DNA of 64,000 bases from Micromonospora musae (lineage in GTDB: Bacteria > Actinomycetota > Actinomycetes > Mycobacteriales > Micromonosporaceae). Every line of letters begins with the position of its first letter. The stretch's first letter is position 1. This document shows positions 7,354 through 15,531 of the stretch, one piece after another. Position numbers and translations under genes: made by a program. The DNA is taken from assembly GCF_003626635.1 (NCBI RefSeq), contig NZ_RAZT01000014.1:97493-161492 (forward strand). The letters are read 5' to 3'. The notes below the pieces were generated by a model. That model did not search any database and was not told the origin of the DNA. It saw nothing but the letters and a program-made list of their open reading frames with translations.

Positions 7354-8694
7354 TCAGTGCCGGATCTGCACGCCCGCGTCGGCCAGCGCCCGGATCACCT
7401 GAGCCGACTCGCCGAAGCCGATCACCAGCACGGCGTCCGAGCCGAAGTCCTTGATCTCCTTGGCCCCGGCGCCGAAGTCCAGCTGCGGCGCGGACTCGCC
7501 CTCCGGCGGCTCGTAGGTCAGCAGCTTGAGCCGGTCGGTGCCGATCCCCGCCTTCTCCAGCTCCGCCTTCACCACGGCCTGGAGACCCTCACCGTAGGAG
7601 TCCTTACGGGCGACGATCGAGATCCGCTGAGAGCCGTCCCGGAGGATCACGTCGGCCAGGGCGCGGCCCTGGAGGCTGTCCGGCGGAGCGGTGCGGAAGA
7701 AGAGACCCTTGTCCTCGGCCGTGGTCAGGCCGTCGTCGGTGCTCGACGGGGAGAAGAGAATCTTGCCGGCTTGGACCGTCTCGGGCAGCACCGCGAGGGA
7801 GATCCCCGAGCTCGCGGCGCCGATGATGACGTCCGCGCCGGAATCGATCAGCTCCGCCACGGTCGCCTTCGCCTTCGTGGCGCTGGTGCCGTCGTCGCCC
7901 TCGATCCAGGTCACCTTCTTGCCGAGCACACCACCGGCGGCGTTGATCTCCTTGATCGCCAGCGCCGCGCCGGCGGCCATCGGCGGGTACGCCAGAGCCA
8001 GGTCACCGGTCTTCGGCCAGAGGCCGGCGATGACCAGCGGCGTTCCGGGTGCCGCCCCGTCGCCCTGCTTCTTCCCCTTCGGCGGGGCCTTGGTGCTCGC
8101 GGCCGACTCGTCCCCGGCGCCGACGAACTCGGTCTTGCCGTCGTTGAGCTGCTGACCGTCGAAGTGCAGGGTGCCGTAGCTCGTGGTGGCCGGTTCCCCG
8201 ACCTCGGTGAAGCCGGAGCGGGTCACCGAGACGCCGCGGTACTCGATGTCCTGCCCCTCCCGAGCCATGCTCAGACAGGTCGCCAAGTCCTCGCACCGCT
8301 CGCCGCCGTTGGTGACGCCCACGACCTGCTTCGCGATCTCGGGAGAGTCCGTGCTGCCCGCCAACTGCGCGGCGAGCGCGCTGATCATGACGGCGTCGTA
8401 CGTCTCACCGGCGTAGAGGTAGTCGCCCAGATCCGGAGCGACGGACCGTAGTCGAGTCTTGAACTCGTCAGGCAGCGGCGTCAACGGCGTGGTGCCCTTC
8501 ATGCCGTCGACGAGGTCGGCGTGATCCTTCAACTCCGCCGGGAACGAGTTGAGCATGTTGCCGTCGGTCCCGTAGAGGCGTACCTGTTGGGCCGTCCCCT
8601 CCTCGGGCTTGTCACTCCCGCATGCGCTGGTGGCGAGCAGGATAGTGGCGCAGGCGGCCAGGGCGGCCGTCCGGGAGCCGCGCGATACGAGCAT
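7354..8694 (-). CDS. branched-chain amino acid-type binding lipoprotein, halves permuted
   Basis: A 446-residue ABC-transporter substrate-binding lipoprotein of the LivJ (Peripla_BP_6) class, with signal peptide and lipobox ending SAC at residue 25. The order of the fold is swapped. Right after the lipid anchor comes the segment that normally lies in the second half (LYGTDGNM, GMKGTTPLTP, YDAVMISALAAQLAG, TSYGTLHF). A charged linker of about 30 residues (Ala/Lys/Pro-rich) follows near 190-220. Then comes the normal N-terminal half (LVIAGLWPKTGDLAL, INAAGGVLGKKV, IIGAASSGISLAVL, FRTAPPDSLQGRAL), ending at AQVIRALADAGVQIRH. In ordinary members that end runs straight into LYGxDGN. It is therefore a circular permutant, not a truncation. 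No permease genes adjoin it, so it may be a sensor or an orphan receptor. Confidence 0.85.
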   Translation of the reverse strand: MLVSRGSRTAALAACATILLATSACGSDKPEEGTAQQVRLYGTDGNMLNSFPAELKDHADLVDGMKGTTPLTPLPDEFKTRLRSVAPDLGDYLYAGETYDAVMISALAAQLAGSTDSPEIAKQVVGVTNGGERCEDLATCLSMAREGQDIEYRGVSVTRSGFTEVGEPATTSYGTLHFDGQQLNDGKTEFVGAGDESAASTKAPPKGKKQGDGAAPGTPLVIAGLWPKTGDLALAYPPMAAGAALAIKEINAAGGVLGKKVTWIEGDDGTSATKAKATVAELIDSGADVIIGAASSGISLAVLPETVQAGKILFSPSSTDDGLTTAEDKGLFFRTAPPDSLQGRALADVILRDGSQRISIVARKDSYGEGLQAVVKAELEKAGIGTDRLKLLTYEPPEGESAPQLDFGAGAKEIKDFGSDAVLVIGFGESAQVIRALADAGVQIRH

Positions 8695-8860
8695 GGTCGT
8701 CCTTCCATCGGCGAAGGTCCGCTGCGCACGATAGCGTGCCCACGTCGGCCGCGGGACCGTGGAGCCGGGTCATTCCCCAGGTCGCCCCCACTGGCTACGG
8801 AGAGTAGCGATCGATGGTGGTGCCTGCCCCGCCTTGACCCGCCCACCTACTGTGCCCTGC

Positions 8861-9250
8861 GTGACGGAACTGCCACAGCAGACGCTCGACGACGCGACCG
8901 CCGTGCTCCGCTCGGCGCTGGCCGGAGACGGCGACGCCGTGGTGGGCGCGTTCGACGAGGTGGTCGACCGGTCCGGCCTGGCCGGGGCGTACGGGGTCGC
9001 ATGGTGTCTCGCGGCCACCATGGTGGGCGATCCAGGGCCGGCCGGCGGCTGCGCACTGGACTTCCCCGGCATCGACGAGGCCGGCTACGACACCCGTTGG
9101 GTGGCCCGCTTCGTCAGCGCGTACGCGAACCGGGACGCCGACACCGGCCAGGCGCTCTTCGGCGCCGCGGCCGACGACGGCCTCCTCCCCGACTGCCTGC
9201 TCACCCTCGCCGGGTCGACCGTCGCCACGCTGCGCAGCCGCGCCCGGTGA
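8861..9250 (+). CDS. conserved hypothetical protein
   Basis: A 129-residue soluble protein read from the GTG at 8861 (MTELPQQTLDDATAVL), which suits the coding bias better than the longer in-frame start at 8759, whose first 34 residues look non-coding. It is acidic, Ala/Asp-rich, mostly helical by appearance, with no signal peptide. I do not recognise the family. It precedes the DUF2786 gene by 39 bases on the same strand and may be co-transcribed with it. Confidence 0.65.
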   Translation: MTELPQQTLDDATAVLRSALAGDGDAVVGAFDEVVDRSGLAGAYGVAWCLAATMVGDPGPAGGCALDFPGIDEAGYDTRWVARFVSAYANRDADTGQALFGAAADDGLLPDCLLTLAGSTVATLRSRAR

Positions 9251-9289
9251 CCCGGCCACCCGGCTGGCGCGTGTGATAGCTCTGAGGGC

Positions 9290-9997
9290 ATGTCCGAGGC
9301 CATGCTGAGCAAGGTTCGAAAGTTGCTGGCCCAGGCCGAGGACCCGGCCTGCACCCCCGCCGAGTCGGCGGCGTTCATGGCGAAGGCGACGGAGCTGATC
9401 GCCCGGTACGGCGTCGACCGGGCGCTGCTCGCGGCCCGGGACCCGACCACCGACCCGGTCGGCGACCGCCTGGTCGAGGTGGCCGCCCCGTATGCCCGGG
9501 ACAAGGCCGGACTGCTCGCCGCGGTCGCCGATCCGCTGCGCTGCCGCTGCGTACGTCGCCGGCACGGCAGCGGCTTCGCGATGCACCTGTTCGGCTTCGC
9601 GAGCGACCTGGAACGGGCCGAGCTGCTCTACACCTCGCTGCTGGTCCAGGCCGCGCACGGGCTGGCCGGTACGCCCGTACCGCCCGGCGAGCAACCCGGC
9701 ACCTTTCGCCGCTCGTGGCTGGCCGGGTTCGCCCAGGTGATCGGGGCGCGGTTGCGGGCCGCCGAGACGGAGGCGGCGGCCGGCTCGGGTGAACCGGGCG
9801 TGGCGCTGGTCCTGGCCGACCGCTCCGACCGGGTGCAGCGCCGCCTCGCCGAGGTGTACCCGCGCCTACGCACCGCGCCGCGCCGACGGCTCGCCGGTAC
9901 CGGATTCGCCTCGGGCGCCGAGGCCGGGCAGCGGGCCGACCTGGGCGGCCGGGAGGTGCACCCCGGGTTGCGCCCCGATCGCCGTCTCAGCCGCTGA
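9290..9997 (+). CDS. DUF2786 domain protein
   Basis: A 235-residue protein with the DUF2786 signature at the N-terminus (MLSKVRKLLAQAEDPACTP, then AFMAKATELIARYGVD). The middle resembles the usual DUF2786 partner region (RCRCVRRR, FGFASDLERAELLYTSLLVQ). The last 40 residues are Arg/Gly-rich. A second ATG at 9302 gives the usual family start, so the first four residues are uncertain. Molecular role unknown; some members are phage or mobile-element associated, but nothing here shows that. Confidence 0.8.
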   Translation: MSEAMLSKVRKLLAQAEDPACTPAESAAFMAKATELIARYGVDRALLAARDPTTDPVGDRLVEVAAPYARDKAGLLAAVADPLRCRCVRRRHGSGFAMHLFGFASDLERAELLYTSLLVQAAHGLAGTPVPPGEQPGTFRRSWLAGFAQVIGARLRAAETEAAAGSGEPGVALVLADRSDRVQRRLAEVYPRLRTAPRRRLAGTGFASGAEAGQRADLGGREVHPGLRPDRRLSR

Positions 9998-10014
9998 ACG
10001 GTGGCTCCGTTCGG

Positions 10015-10110
10015 GGCCGGGCGTGCCTACTGCGGCTCGGGCCGGACGTGGCTACCGCAGGTCGGGCGTGCCTACCGCGGCTCGGGCCGGGCCGGGGCCG
10101 AGCCGCCGCG
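10015..10110 (+). repeat. imperfect GC-rich repeats after DUF2786 gene
   Basis: Three to four degenerate copies of a unit near gggccgggcgtgcctaccgc, spaced about 20-25 bases apart, in the short space between the DUF2786 gene and the convergent SRPBCC gene. Possibly a transcription end region; no clear hairpin. Confidence 0.4.
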
Positions 10111-10120
10111 CCGGTCGCGG

Positions 10121-10645
10121 TCAGCCCGGCGGCGGACGGCGACCGTCGACCGTCGCGACGTAGCGGGAGAGCAGTTCGTGCCAGCCGGCGGTGAGCGCCT
10201 GCCGGTAGCCCTCGGCCGCCTCGCCGTGCCGGTCGAAGTGACGGTGCTCCAGCTCGACGCGGGTCTGCTCCGGCGCCGCGGTGAGGAAGACCACTTCGAC
10301 CTCGCTCGCCCGCGCCGGATCCGGAACCGGTACCCGGTCCGGCCCGATCTGCCAGGTGAAGACCAGTCGACGGGGCGGATCCCAGGTGAGCACCCGACCC
10401 CAGTCGGCTCGGAAGCCGTACGGGCCGATCTCGTAGAGCATCCCGCCCGCCCACGGCTCGATGCCCAGCTCGGAGAGCGCCTCCGGGCCGGACCAGGTGT
10501 ACTCCCTGACCCACCAGTCGGTCAGCGCACCGGCGAAGACCGCGAAGGCCCGTTCGGTGGGGGCGGAGATGAGCAGGCTGCACCGCAGGTGGAACCGCTC
10601 GACGTCCTGCCGGATGTCGGCTGGGTCCGTCAACTCCTGTCCCAT
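10121..10645 (-). CDS. SRPBCC (START-like/AHSA1) domain protein
   Basis: A 174-residue ligand-binding fold protein. FHLRCSLLISAPTERAFAVFAG at the start, DWWVREYTWSG, GRVLTWDPPRRLVFTWQIG and the C-terminal QTRVELEHRHFDRHGE and GWHELLSRYV are typical of AHSA1/SRPBCC proteins. The frame stays open for a further 574 codons upstream, but that part is Arg/Pro-rich shadow of the opposite-strand gene; the ATG at 10645 starts the domain. No clear ribosome-binding site precedes it, so it may be leaderless. Ligand unknown. Confidence 0.82.
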   Translation of the reverse strand: MGQELTDPADIRQDVERFHLRCSLLISAPTERAFAVFAGALTDWWVREYTWSGPEALSELGIEPWAGGMLYEIGPYGFRADWGRVLTWDPPRRLVFTWQIGPDRVPVPDPARASEVEVVFLTAAPEQTRVELEHRHFDRHGEAAEGYRQALTAGWHELLSRYVATVDGRRPPPG

Positions 10646-11077
10646 AGGTCCGGACCATACCGGCTGATGCCCGGGTGTGCAGCGGGCGAAAGTTTCGGTC
10701 CGGACGCGCGGGCGTGCGCGGCACTGCGGGACCCCGACGCATGGCGGCGCGAACGGCCCCCGAAGCGGCTCGAGCGTGGCCGGCGGGCTCGGGCTCCCGA
10801 GCGGGCCGGGAAACGTGGCTGCCGGGTCAGGCTCCTCGCCGGACTGCCGGACTGCCGGACTGCCGGACTGCCGGACTGCCGGGCTGCCTGACTGCCGGAG
10901 GGTGGGCTCTCGGCCGGGTGGCCGGAGCGTGGCTGACGGGTCGGGCTGCGCCTCGGCCAACGGGGCATCGCGGCGGCCGGAGCGTGGCCGGAACAGGGAT
11001 GGCACGGCAGGAAGCGGGTAAGCGCGCCCGGTCGGGGCCGGGGTGGGCCGGGCCAGCCGAGCCGGGGGCGGGGCGGG
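10646..11077. other. 432-base stretch without a recognisable gene
   Basis: Lies between divergent genes. Contains the tandem 8-mer array described separately and otherwise very GC-rich, Arg/Gly-coding-looking sequence in every frame, with no ribosome-binding site and start pair that I would trust. It probably holds the promoters of the SRPBCC gene and of the gene at 11078. Confidence 0.5.
10841..10896 (+). repeat. tandem 8-bp repeat array
   Basis: Seven units in a row: ggactgcc five times, then gggctgcc and tgactgcc. The period of 8 is not a multiple of 3, so it is not a coding repeat. This is a potential site of copy-number change in the space upstream of the gene at 11078. Confidence 0.95.
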
Positions 11078-12301
11078 ATGAGCAGCGGGAGCGAGCGCGG
11101 GCAGGTGGGCCGGGATCCGAAGCGGCCGGACCAGGGACAGGGAAGCGGCGCCGCGACCGGGCACCAGGAGGACGGGCCGGAACGGCACGTACGCGAGGGC
11201 CGCTGGCCGACCGAGGCCGAACGCAGGCTGCGGCCCGGGGAACCGGACGTTCTGCTGGACGTGCCGGAGCTGCGCGTCGGTGAGCTGCGATTGGCCGTCG
11301 ACGCTCTGGATGCCGACCTCTCCCTCCGGGCGCGGCTGGCGAACCTCATCGTGCTGGACGCCGGCGTCCGGGTGCGGCTGGAGGCGGTCGAGCTCGACGT
11401 CAAGGACGTACTCGCCGAAGTGCTGCTCAAGGTGCGGCTGGAGCGGCTGGCGGAGATCCTCGAACGAGCACTGGACACTCTCGACCGGAACCCGCAGCTC
11501 GTCGAGGCGATCGCGGAGAGCGCGCATGCGGCGCTCGACGACGCCGGTCGGGCCGCTCAGCAGGTGACCGGTCGCGCGGAGCAGCTCGACCGGGTGGCCG
11601 ACCGGCTCGGGCGGGACGTCGGCTCGATCAGCGCACGGGCCGAGTGGACCGGGGAGGCGCCGGTCGCTCGGGAGATGTTCGAGCCGTCGCGGCCCGGCGA
11701 GCGGCAGCCGGGCGCGCGACCTGGCGAGACCGCCGGGCAGCGACCGCGCGGGGGCGCTCAGCGGCCGCGAGCCGGTCTGGAGCAACCGGGCGAGGCGGCG
11801 GGCGGGCCGGGGCCGTCGGCTCCGCAGGCCGGCGCCGGTGCGGGCCCGTCGGGTCGGCAGCCGGGCGGCGCGGGTCAGGGGCAGCGGGCCGCCGGCGGCG
11901 CTCAGGGCCCGTCGGGTGGGCAGGCCGGTGGCGCGGGGCAGCAGGCTACCGCCAGTGCGGGCCCGTCGGGTGGGCAGGCGGGCGGCGCGGGGCAGGGGCA
12001 GGGGCAGCCGGCCGCCGGTGGCGATCGGGGCCCGTCGGGTGGGCAGGCCGGTGGTGCGGGGCAGCGGGGCGCCGGCGGTGGCCAGGGAGCGGCGGGCCCG
12101 CAGGGCGGTGCCGGGGCACGGGAACGCGAGGCGGGCCGCGCCGAGCCGGGCGAGGGGCAGGCGGGTGGGCCGGGATGGCCGGTGCCCAACCCGGCTGACC
12201 TCGCCGGGCAGGCGAGTGAGGTGCTGCGGCAGGCGGGTCGGAGCGTCTGGGACGCGATCCGCGCCAGCATGTCCGAGCACGGACCCGAGTCGAAGCGCTG
12301 A
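11078..12301 (+). CDS. conserved actinobacterial protein with Gly/Gln-rich tail
   Basis: A 407-residue protein in three parts. Residues 1-45 are hydrophilic. A conserved domain at about 48-190 (LRPGEPDVLLDVPELRV, ELRLAVDALDADLSLRARLAN, VELDVKDVLAEVLLKVRLERL) is Leu/Asp-rich and predicted helical. A low-complexity region at about 200-370 has near-repeats of GPSGGQAGGAGQ. The last 35 residues regain ordinary composition (NPADLAGQASEVLRQAGRSVW). The central domain occurs in other actinomycete proteins, as I recall, but has no assigned function. No signal peptide. The tail resembles linker or condensate-type sequence; this is speculation. Confidence 0.72.
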   Translation: MSSGSERGQVGRDPKRPDQGQGSGAATGHQEDGPERHVREGRWPTEAERRLRPGEPDVLLDVPELRVGELRLAVDALDADLSLRARLANLIVLDAGVRVRLEAVELDVKDVLAEVLLKVRLERLAEILERALDTLDRNPQLVEAIAESAHAALDDAGRAAQQVTGRAEQLDRVADRLGRDVGSISARAEWTGEAPVAREMFEPSRPGERQPGARPGETAGQRPRGGAQRPRAGLEQPGEAAGGPGPSAPQAGAGAGPSGRQPGGAGQGQRAAGGAQGPSGGQAGGAGQQATASAGPSGGQAGGAGQGQGQPAAGGDRGPSGGQAGGAGQRGAGGGQGAAGPQGGAGAREREAGRAEPGEGQAGGPGWPVPNPADLAGQASEVLRQAGRSVWDAIRASMSEHGPESKR

Positions 12302-12317
12302 GACGGAGTGAGAAGCG

Positions 12318-12380
12318 CGACTTCCTTGGAATCGGGGTGTCCAACGACAGGGAAGCCCCGGCTTCAAGGAAATCGAGTCG
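12318..12380. terminator. long imperfect hairpin after the Gly-rich gene
   Basis: Arms pair as cgact...ttccttg...gggg with cccc...caaggaa...agtcg across a 23-base loop, starting 17 bases after the stop at 12301. Several bulges. Likely marks the transcript end, though not a classic intrinsic terminator. Confidence 0.45.
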
Positions 12381-12449
12381 ATCTAGCCGATGCTCCAGCG
12401 CGGGCGACCACGGCCGTAAGACGGTCGAGGCGGCTCGGCCGCAAAAGCA

Positions 12450-12482
12450 AGATCCCCACCGCGTTTCCGCTGGTGGGGATCT
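12450..12482 (-). terminator. terminator of the tRNA operon
   Basis: 11-bp perfect stem agatccccacc / ggtggggatct. On the minus strand it is followed by gcttttgc, a short T-run. It lies 23 bases beyond tRNA-Phe, the last tRNA of the minus-strand set. Confidence 0.85.
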
Positions 12483-12505
12483 CTGTAGCCCGGCGAAAGG
12501 CTATG

Positions 12506-12579
12506 TGGCCAGGGGCGGGGTCGAACCGCCGACCTTCCGATTTTCAGTCGGACGCTCGTACCAACTGAGCTACCTGGCC
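12506..12579 (-). tRNA. tRNA-Phe (GAA)
   Basis: 74-nt cloverleaf on the minus strand: acceptor ggccagg, D arm gctc...gagc, anticodon loop ctgaaaa with anticodon GAA, T arm ggcggttcgaccccgcc, discriminator A. CCA is not encoded. Last of three tRNAs in one transcript. Confidence 0.97.
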
Positions 12580-12682
12580 AGGTCGCTCGAACCATGCTAC
12601 CCGGAGGACGGCTGAACCGTCTGGAGGGCATCCTGGTCCGATACGCAGAACGCCGCGCATGTCTCGCGCGGCGTTAGCGCTG

Positions 12683-12756
12683 CGGTCCTGACGGGACTTG
12701 AACCCGCGACCTCCGCCTTGACAGGGCGGCGAGCACTCCAACTGCTCCACAGGACC
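12683..12756 (-). tRNA. tRNA-Asp (GTC)
   Basis: 74-nt cloverleaf on the minus strand: acceptor ggtcctg, anticodon stem ccgcc with loop ctgtcaa (anticodon GTC), T arm gcgggttcaagtcccgt, discriminator G as usual for tRNA-Asp. CCA not encoded. Confidence 0.97.
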
Positions 12757-12786
12757 TAGCTCTCTTGCACCGGCTTGCGCCGGCAG

Positions 12787-12859
12787 TGCCCCCAACGGGA
12801 TTCGAACCCGTGCTACCGCCTTGAAAGGGCGGCGTCCTGGGCCGCTAGACGATGAGGGC
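12787..12859 (-). tRNA. tRNA-Glu (TTC)
   Basis: 73-nt cloverleaf on the minus strand: acceptor gccctca pairing with tgggggc, anticodon stem ccgcc with loop ctttcaa (anticodon TTC), T arm acgggttcgaatcccgt, discriminator A. First tRNA of the Glu-Asp-Phe series; CCA not encoded. Confidence 0.97.
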
Positions 12860-13002
12860 GGCCCCGCCATCATTGCACATTCGCAAGGTCAAGCGGACTT
12901 GCTCCCATCCGGCCCCGCCGGAGGCTTGGAAAGCATACGTGATGCTCGGGCGCTCGACCAAACCGGTATCGCTCTATCCGTGACGGCCCAAGAAACCGCA
13001 GG

Positions 13003-13812
13003 TCAGGACGCTTGGTCGAGCCGAGTTATGCCGTACCGGCGCTTCAGCTCGCCGATTACTCCGACACAGGCGGCGATGGTGGCGGCCCGGTCTCCACCCC
13101 CGTCGTGCAGCAGCACGATGGAGCCCGGGTGGACGGCGCCCAGCACCCGCTTGCTGATCGTCTTGGCCGGCGGTCTGCGCCAGTCCTGTGGGTCGACGTT
13201 CCAGTGCAGCGGGCTCATGCCGAGCTGCTTGGCCACCCCGACGACCTCGGGGGTCCACACCCCGCCGGGCTGGCGGTAGAAGCTGATCTTGGCGTTCGGG
13301 ACGGCTGCCCGGATCGCCTTGTTCGTACGCTCCAGGTCGGCCCGGATCTCGGCGACCGGCCGCCGGCCGAGGTCGACGTCGTGCCGCCAGCTGTGGTTGC
13401 AGAGCTGGTGACCCTCCCGAACGATCCGGCGGACCAGCTCCGGGTGGCGCTTCGCCTCCATCCCCACCACGCAGAAGGTGGCGGTCACCTTGGCCGCCCG
13501 CAGCCGGTCGAGGATCTTCGGCGTCCACGCCGGGCTGGGCCCGTCATCGAAGGTCAAGGCGACCGAACGTACGCCCGTGGTGCGGCGCAGGCCGGCCGGC
13601 ATGGTCGTCGGCTTGGGGCGCAGCGGGCGCTTGGTCGGGCTGGTCCGGGTCGGCTTCGGCGACGCGGACGGCTTCGGGCTGGGCGCCGGTGGTGGCGTGG
13701 TCGAGGTGCTCGGGGTGGGGCCGTTGGCGCCGGTGCGGCCGCCGGACTCGGCGCAACCGCCGAGGAGCAGGACCAGGCCCAGGGCGTACGCGAGCACGGC
13801 TCGGGCTTTCAT
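13003..13812 (-). CDS. polysaccharide deacetylase (NodB) lipoprotein
   Basis: A 269-residue lipoprotein. The signal peptide ends in the lipobox LLGGC (C20), followed by a Pro/Ser/Thr/Lys linker to about residue 70 that would span the cell wall. The NodB domain then has the metal and catalytic motifs TFDDGP, HSWRHD, RQPGG and DPQDW, with a late LLHDGG. It should remove N-acetyl groups from a surface polysaccharide, probably peptidoglycan, chitin-like or teichoic material. It stands alone between the tRNA operon and the carotenoid genes. Confidence 0.9.
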   Translation of the reverse strand: MKARAVLAYALGLVLLLGGCAESGGRTGANGPTPSTSTTPPPAPSPKPSASPKPTRTSPTKRPLRPKPTTMPAGLRRTTGVRSVALTFDDGPSPAWTPKILDRLRAAKVTATFCVVGMEAKRHPELVRRIVREGHQLCNHSWRHDVDLGRRPVAEIRADLERTNKAIRAAVPNAKISFYRQPGGVWTPEVVGVAKQLGMSPLHWNVDPQDWRRPPAKTISKRVLGAVHPGSIVLLHDGGGDRAATIAACVGVIGELKRRYGITRLDQAS

Positions 13813-13890
13813 CTGTTCGCTCCCGCAAGGGGTCGGGGTACGCGGACCACCCGACGCTAGTTCACAACCCTCGCGGGCGACATCTCGCGG

Positions 13891-14856
13891 TCAGCCCGCG
13901 GTCGGCTGCTCCAGCGCTTCCTGCACCGCCGCGAGCAGGGCCAACGCCTCCGCGAGCCGGGTGGGACGGATCATCCCGGGAGCGAGCGCCCCGGCCGACC
14001 AGCCGGGGCCGGCGGCGAGCACCAGCAGCGGCCGGTGCGGGGCGGCGAGCAGCGCCCGGAGCTGGGCCGGGTCGGCGGTGGCCGAGGTGTGTGACCAGAG
14101 CACCACCGCGGCCGGCCCCGTCCGGTCGACCGCCTCCAGCAGCGCCGGCAGCGGAACGCGAGCCCCGAGCATCCGGTAGCCCACCCCGGCCTCGGCGAGA
14201 GCGGCGGCGAGAGCCTCCAGCGGCAGGGTGTGCTGCTCCTCGTCGGCGCAGGCGAGCAGGACCCGCTGCGGCCCGGCCGGCGGGGCGGTTCGGGTGACAG
14301 CGGCGAACGCCTCGGAGACGCAGCGGGAGAGCAGATGCTCCACGTCGACCAGGGCGGAGGTGGCGGCGTGCCGTTCACCGACGCCGGCGAGCACCGGCCG
14401 GAGCAGGCTGTCCCAGGTGTGGACCACGCCGTGATCGGTCAGGGTGCGCGCGATCGCGTCGCCGACCGCCATCGAGTCCAGCCGCATGGCGGCGCGGGCC
14501 AGCCCCCGGGCGGCCGGTCCGGCGCGACCCACCGGAATGGTCTGACCACCACCGTCGCGGGCCGGGGCCGGTCGGGCTCGACCCGGTTCGTCGGCGCGTA
14601 CCGACCCGGGGTCCTGCCGAGCCCAGCGAGCCGCCTCGGCGGGGCTGACCCCGTCGGCGGTGAGCCGTCGCATGACCTCGAGCCGGGCCAGGTCGGTGGC
14701 CGTGTAACGGCGATGCTGCCCCGGTGTGTGCTGGCTGGGCCCGAGCCCGTACCGCTGGTGCCAGGTGCGGAGCGTGGTCACCGCGACCCCGAGCCTGCGG
14801 GCCACCGCCCCCGCGGTCAGCGCCTCAACGGCCACCCGACCGCTCCGCCGCCTCAT
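13891..14856 (-). CDS. MerR-family regulator with B12-binding domain (CarH/LitR-like)
   Basis: A 321-residue regulator. The N-terminal MerR helix-turn-helix (LTAGAVARRLGVAVTTLRTWHQRYGL) is followed by a linker with Arg/Pro and a helical bundle (HTWDSLLRPVLAGVGERHAA). The C-terminal cobalamin-binding fold contains EEQHTLPLEAL, where the His is the likely cobalt ligand. In CarH/LitR proteins adenosylcobalamin acts as a light sensor and the regulator represses carotenoid genes in the dark. That role fits here, directly beside idi, crtI and crtB. An in-frame GTG at 14835, with ggag 7 bases upstream, is an alternative start. It overlaps the end of idi. Confidence 0.85.
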   Translation of the reverse strand: MRRRSGRVAVEALTAGAVARRLGVAVTTLRTWHQRYGLGPSQHTPGQHRRYTATDLARLEVMRRLTADGVSPAEAARWARQDPGSVRADEPGRARPAPARDGGGQTIPVGRAGPAARGLARAAMRLDSMAVGDAIARTLTDHGVVHTWDSLLRPVLAGVGERHAATSALVDVEHLLSRCVSEAFAAVTRTAPPAGPQRVLLACADEEQHTLPLEALAAALAEAGVGYRMLGARVPLPALLEAVDRTGPAAVVLWSHTSATADPAQLRALLAAPHRPLLVLAAGPGWSAGALAPGMIRPTRLAEALALLAAVQEALEQPTAG

Positions 14857-15478
14857 CGCCCGGTCCGCCCGGTCCGACCGGGGCGGTAGCCGGCTCGACC
14901 GGAAGACCTGCGGCGGCCGACGGAGTCACGGAGGCGTCCGGGACGGTGGGCCGCAGCAGCCGGCTCACCACCCCGCCGAGCCAGGGGGCGTACGGCCGCG
15001 CATCGGCGGCGAGGTCCACCTCCAGCGCGGCCGGCTCCGCCCAGCGCAGCTCGGCGACCTCGGCGGGATCGGGCGCCAGCGGCGCGCCGGGAATGAACTC
15101 GCCCCGGAGGACGTGGTCGTACTCGAACTCGACGCGGCCGGTCGTCGGGTCCTCGGCCTGGTACAGGTAGACCCCGACCTCGGTCAGCTCGACCGGGCCG
15201 GCGCCCAGCTCCTCGTGGAGACGGCGGTTCGCGGCCTCGGTGAGCGACTCGCCGGGCATCGGGTGACCGCAGCACGAGTTGGCCCAGCGCAGGGGGAAAC
15301 GGGTCTTCACGGCGGCGCGGCGCTGGAGCAGCACCTGGCCGTCCGGCGCCACCAGCATGACGGAGAAGGCCCGGTGCAGCCGGCCCGGCGGCTGGTGGGC
15401 GGCCGCCACGCTCATCTCGCCGCTGGCCCGCCCGGCCTCGTCCACGAGCTCGACCAGGTGCGACTCACGGTCGCTCAT
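14825..15478 (-). CDS. idi: isopentenyl-diphosphate delta-isomerase (type I)
   Basis: A 217-residue Nudix-fold isomerase converting isopentenyl to dimethylallyl diphosphate, the priming step for carotenoid precursors. Visible are the active-site cysteine region FPLRWANSCCGHP, the Nudix-like EAANRRLHEELG and the EFEYDHVL region. The catalytic domain ends near residue 175; the last 40 residues are an Ala/Pro/Gly extension not found in short homologues and overlap the regulator gene. It lies downstream of crtI on the same strand, so it may be part of the same light-controlled unit. Confidence 0.92.
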   Translation of the reverse strand: MSDRESHLVELVDEAGRASGEMSVAAAHQPPGRLHRAFSVMLVAPDGQVLLQRRAAVKTRFPLRWANSCCGHPMPGESLTEAANRRLHEELGAGPVELTEVGVYLYQAEDPTTGRVEFEYDHVLRGEFIPGAPLAPDPAEVAELRWAEPAALEVDLAADARPYAPWLGGVVSRLLRPTVPDASVTPSAAAGLPVEPATAPVGPGGPGDEAAERSGGR

Positions 15479-15531
15479 GACGGCTCCTCCCTGCGGTCGG
15501 TGCCGTCATGAGGCTCAAACGCGCTGTGCCT

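Noticed and set aside
11078..12301. Collagen-like protein
   Set aside because: Glycines do not fall at every third position for any long stretch.
10646..12367. Long minus-strand open frame continuing the SRPBCC gene by 574 codons
   Set aside because: The extra part is Arg/Pro/Ser-rich and lies opposite a conserved plus-strand gene; it is a high-GC shadow.
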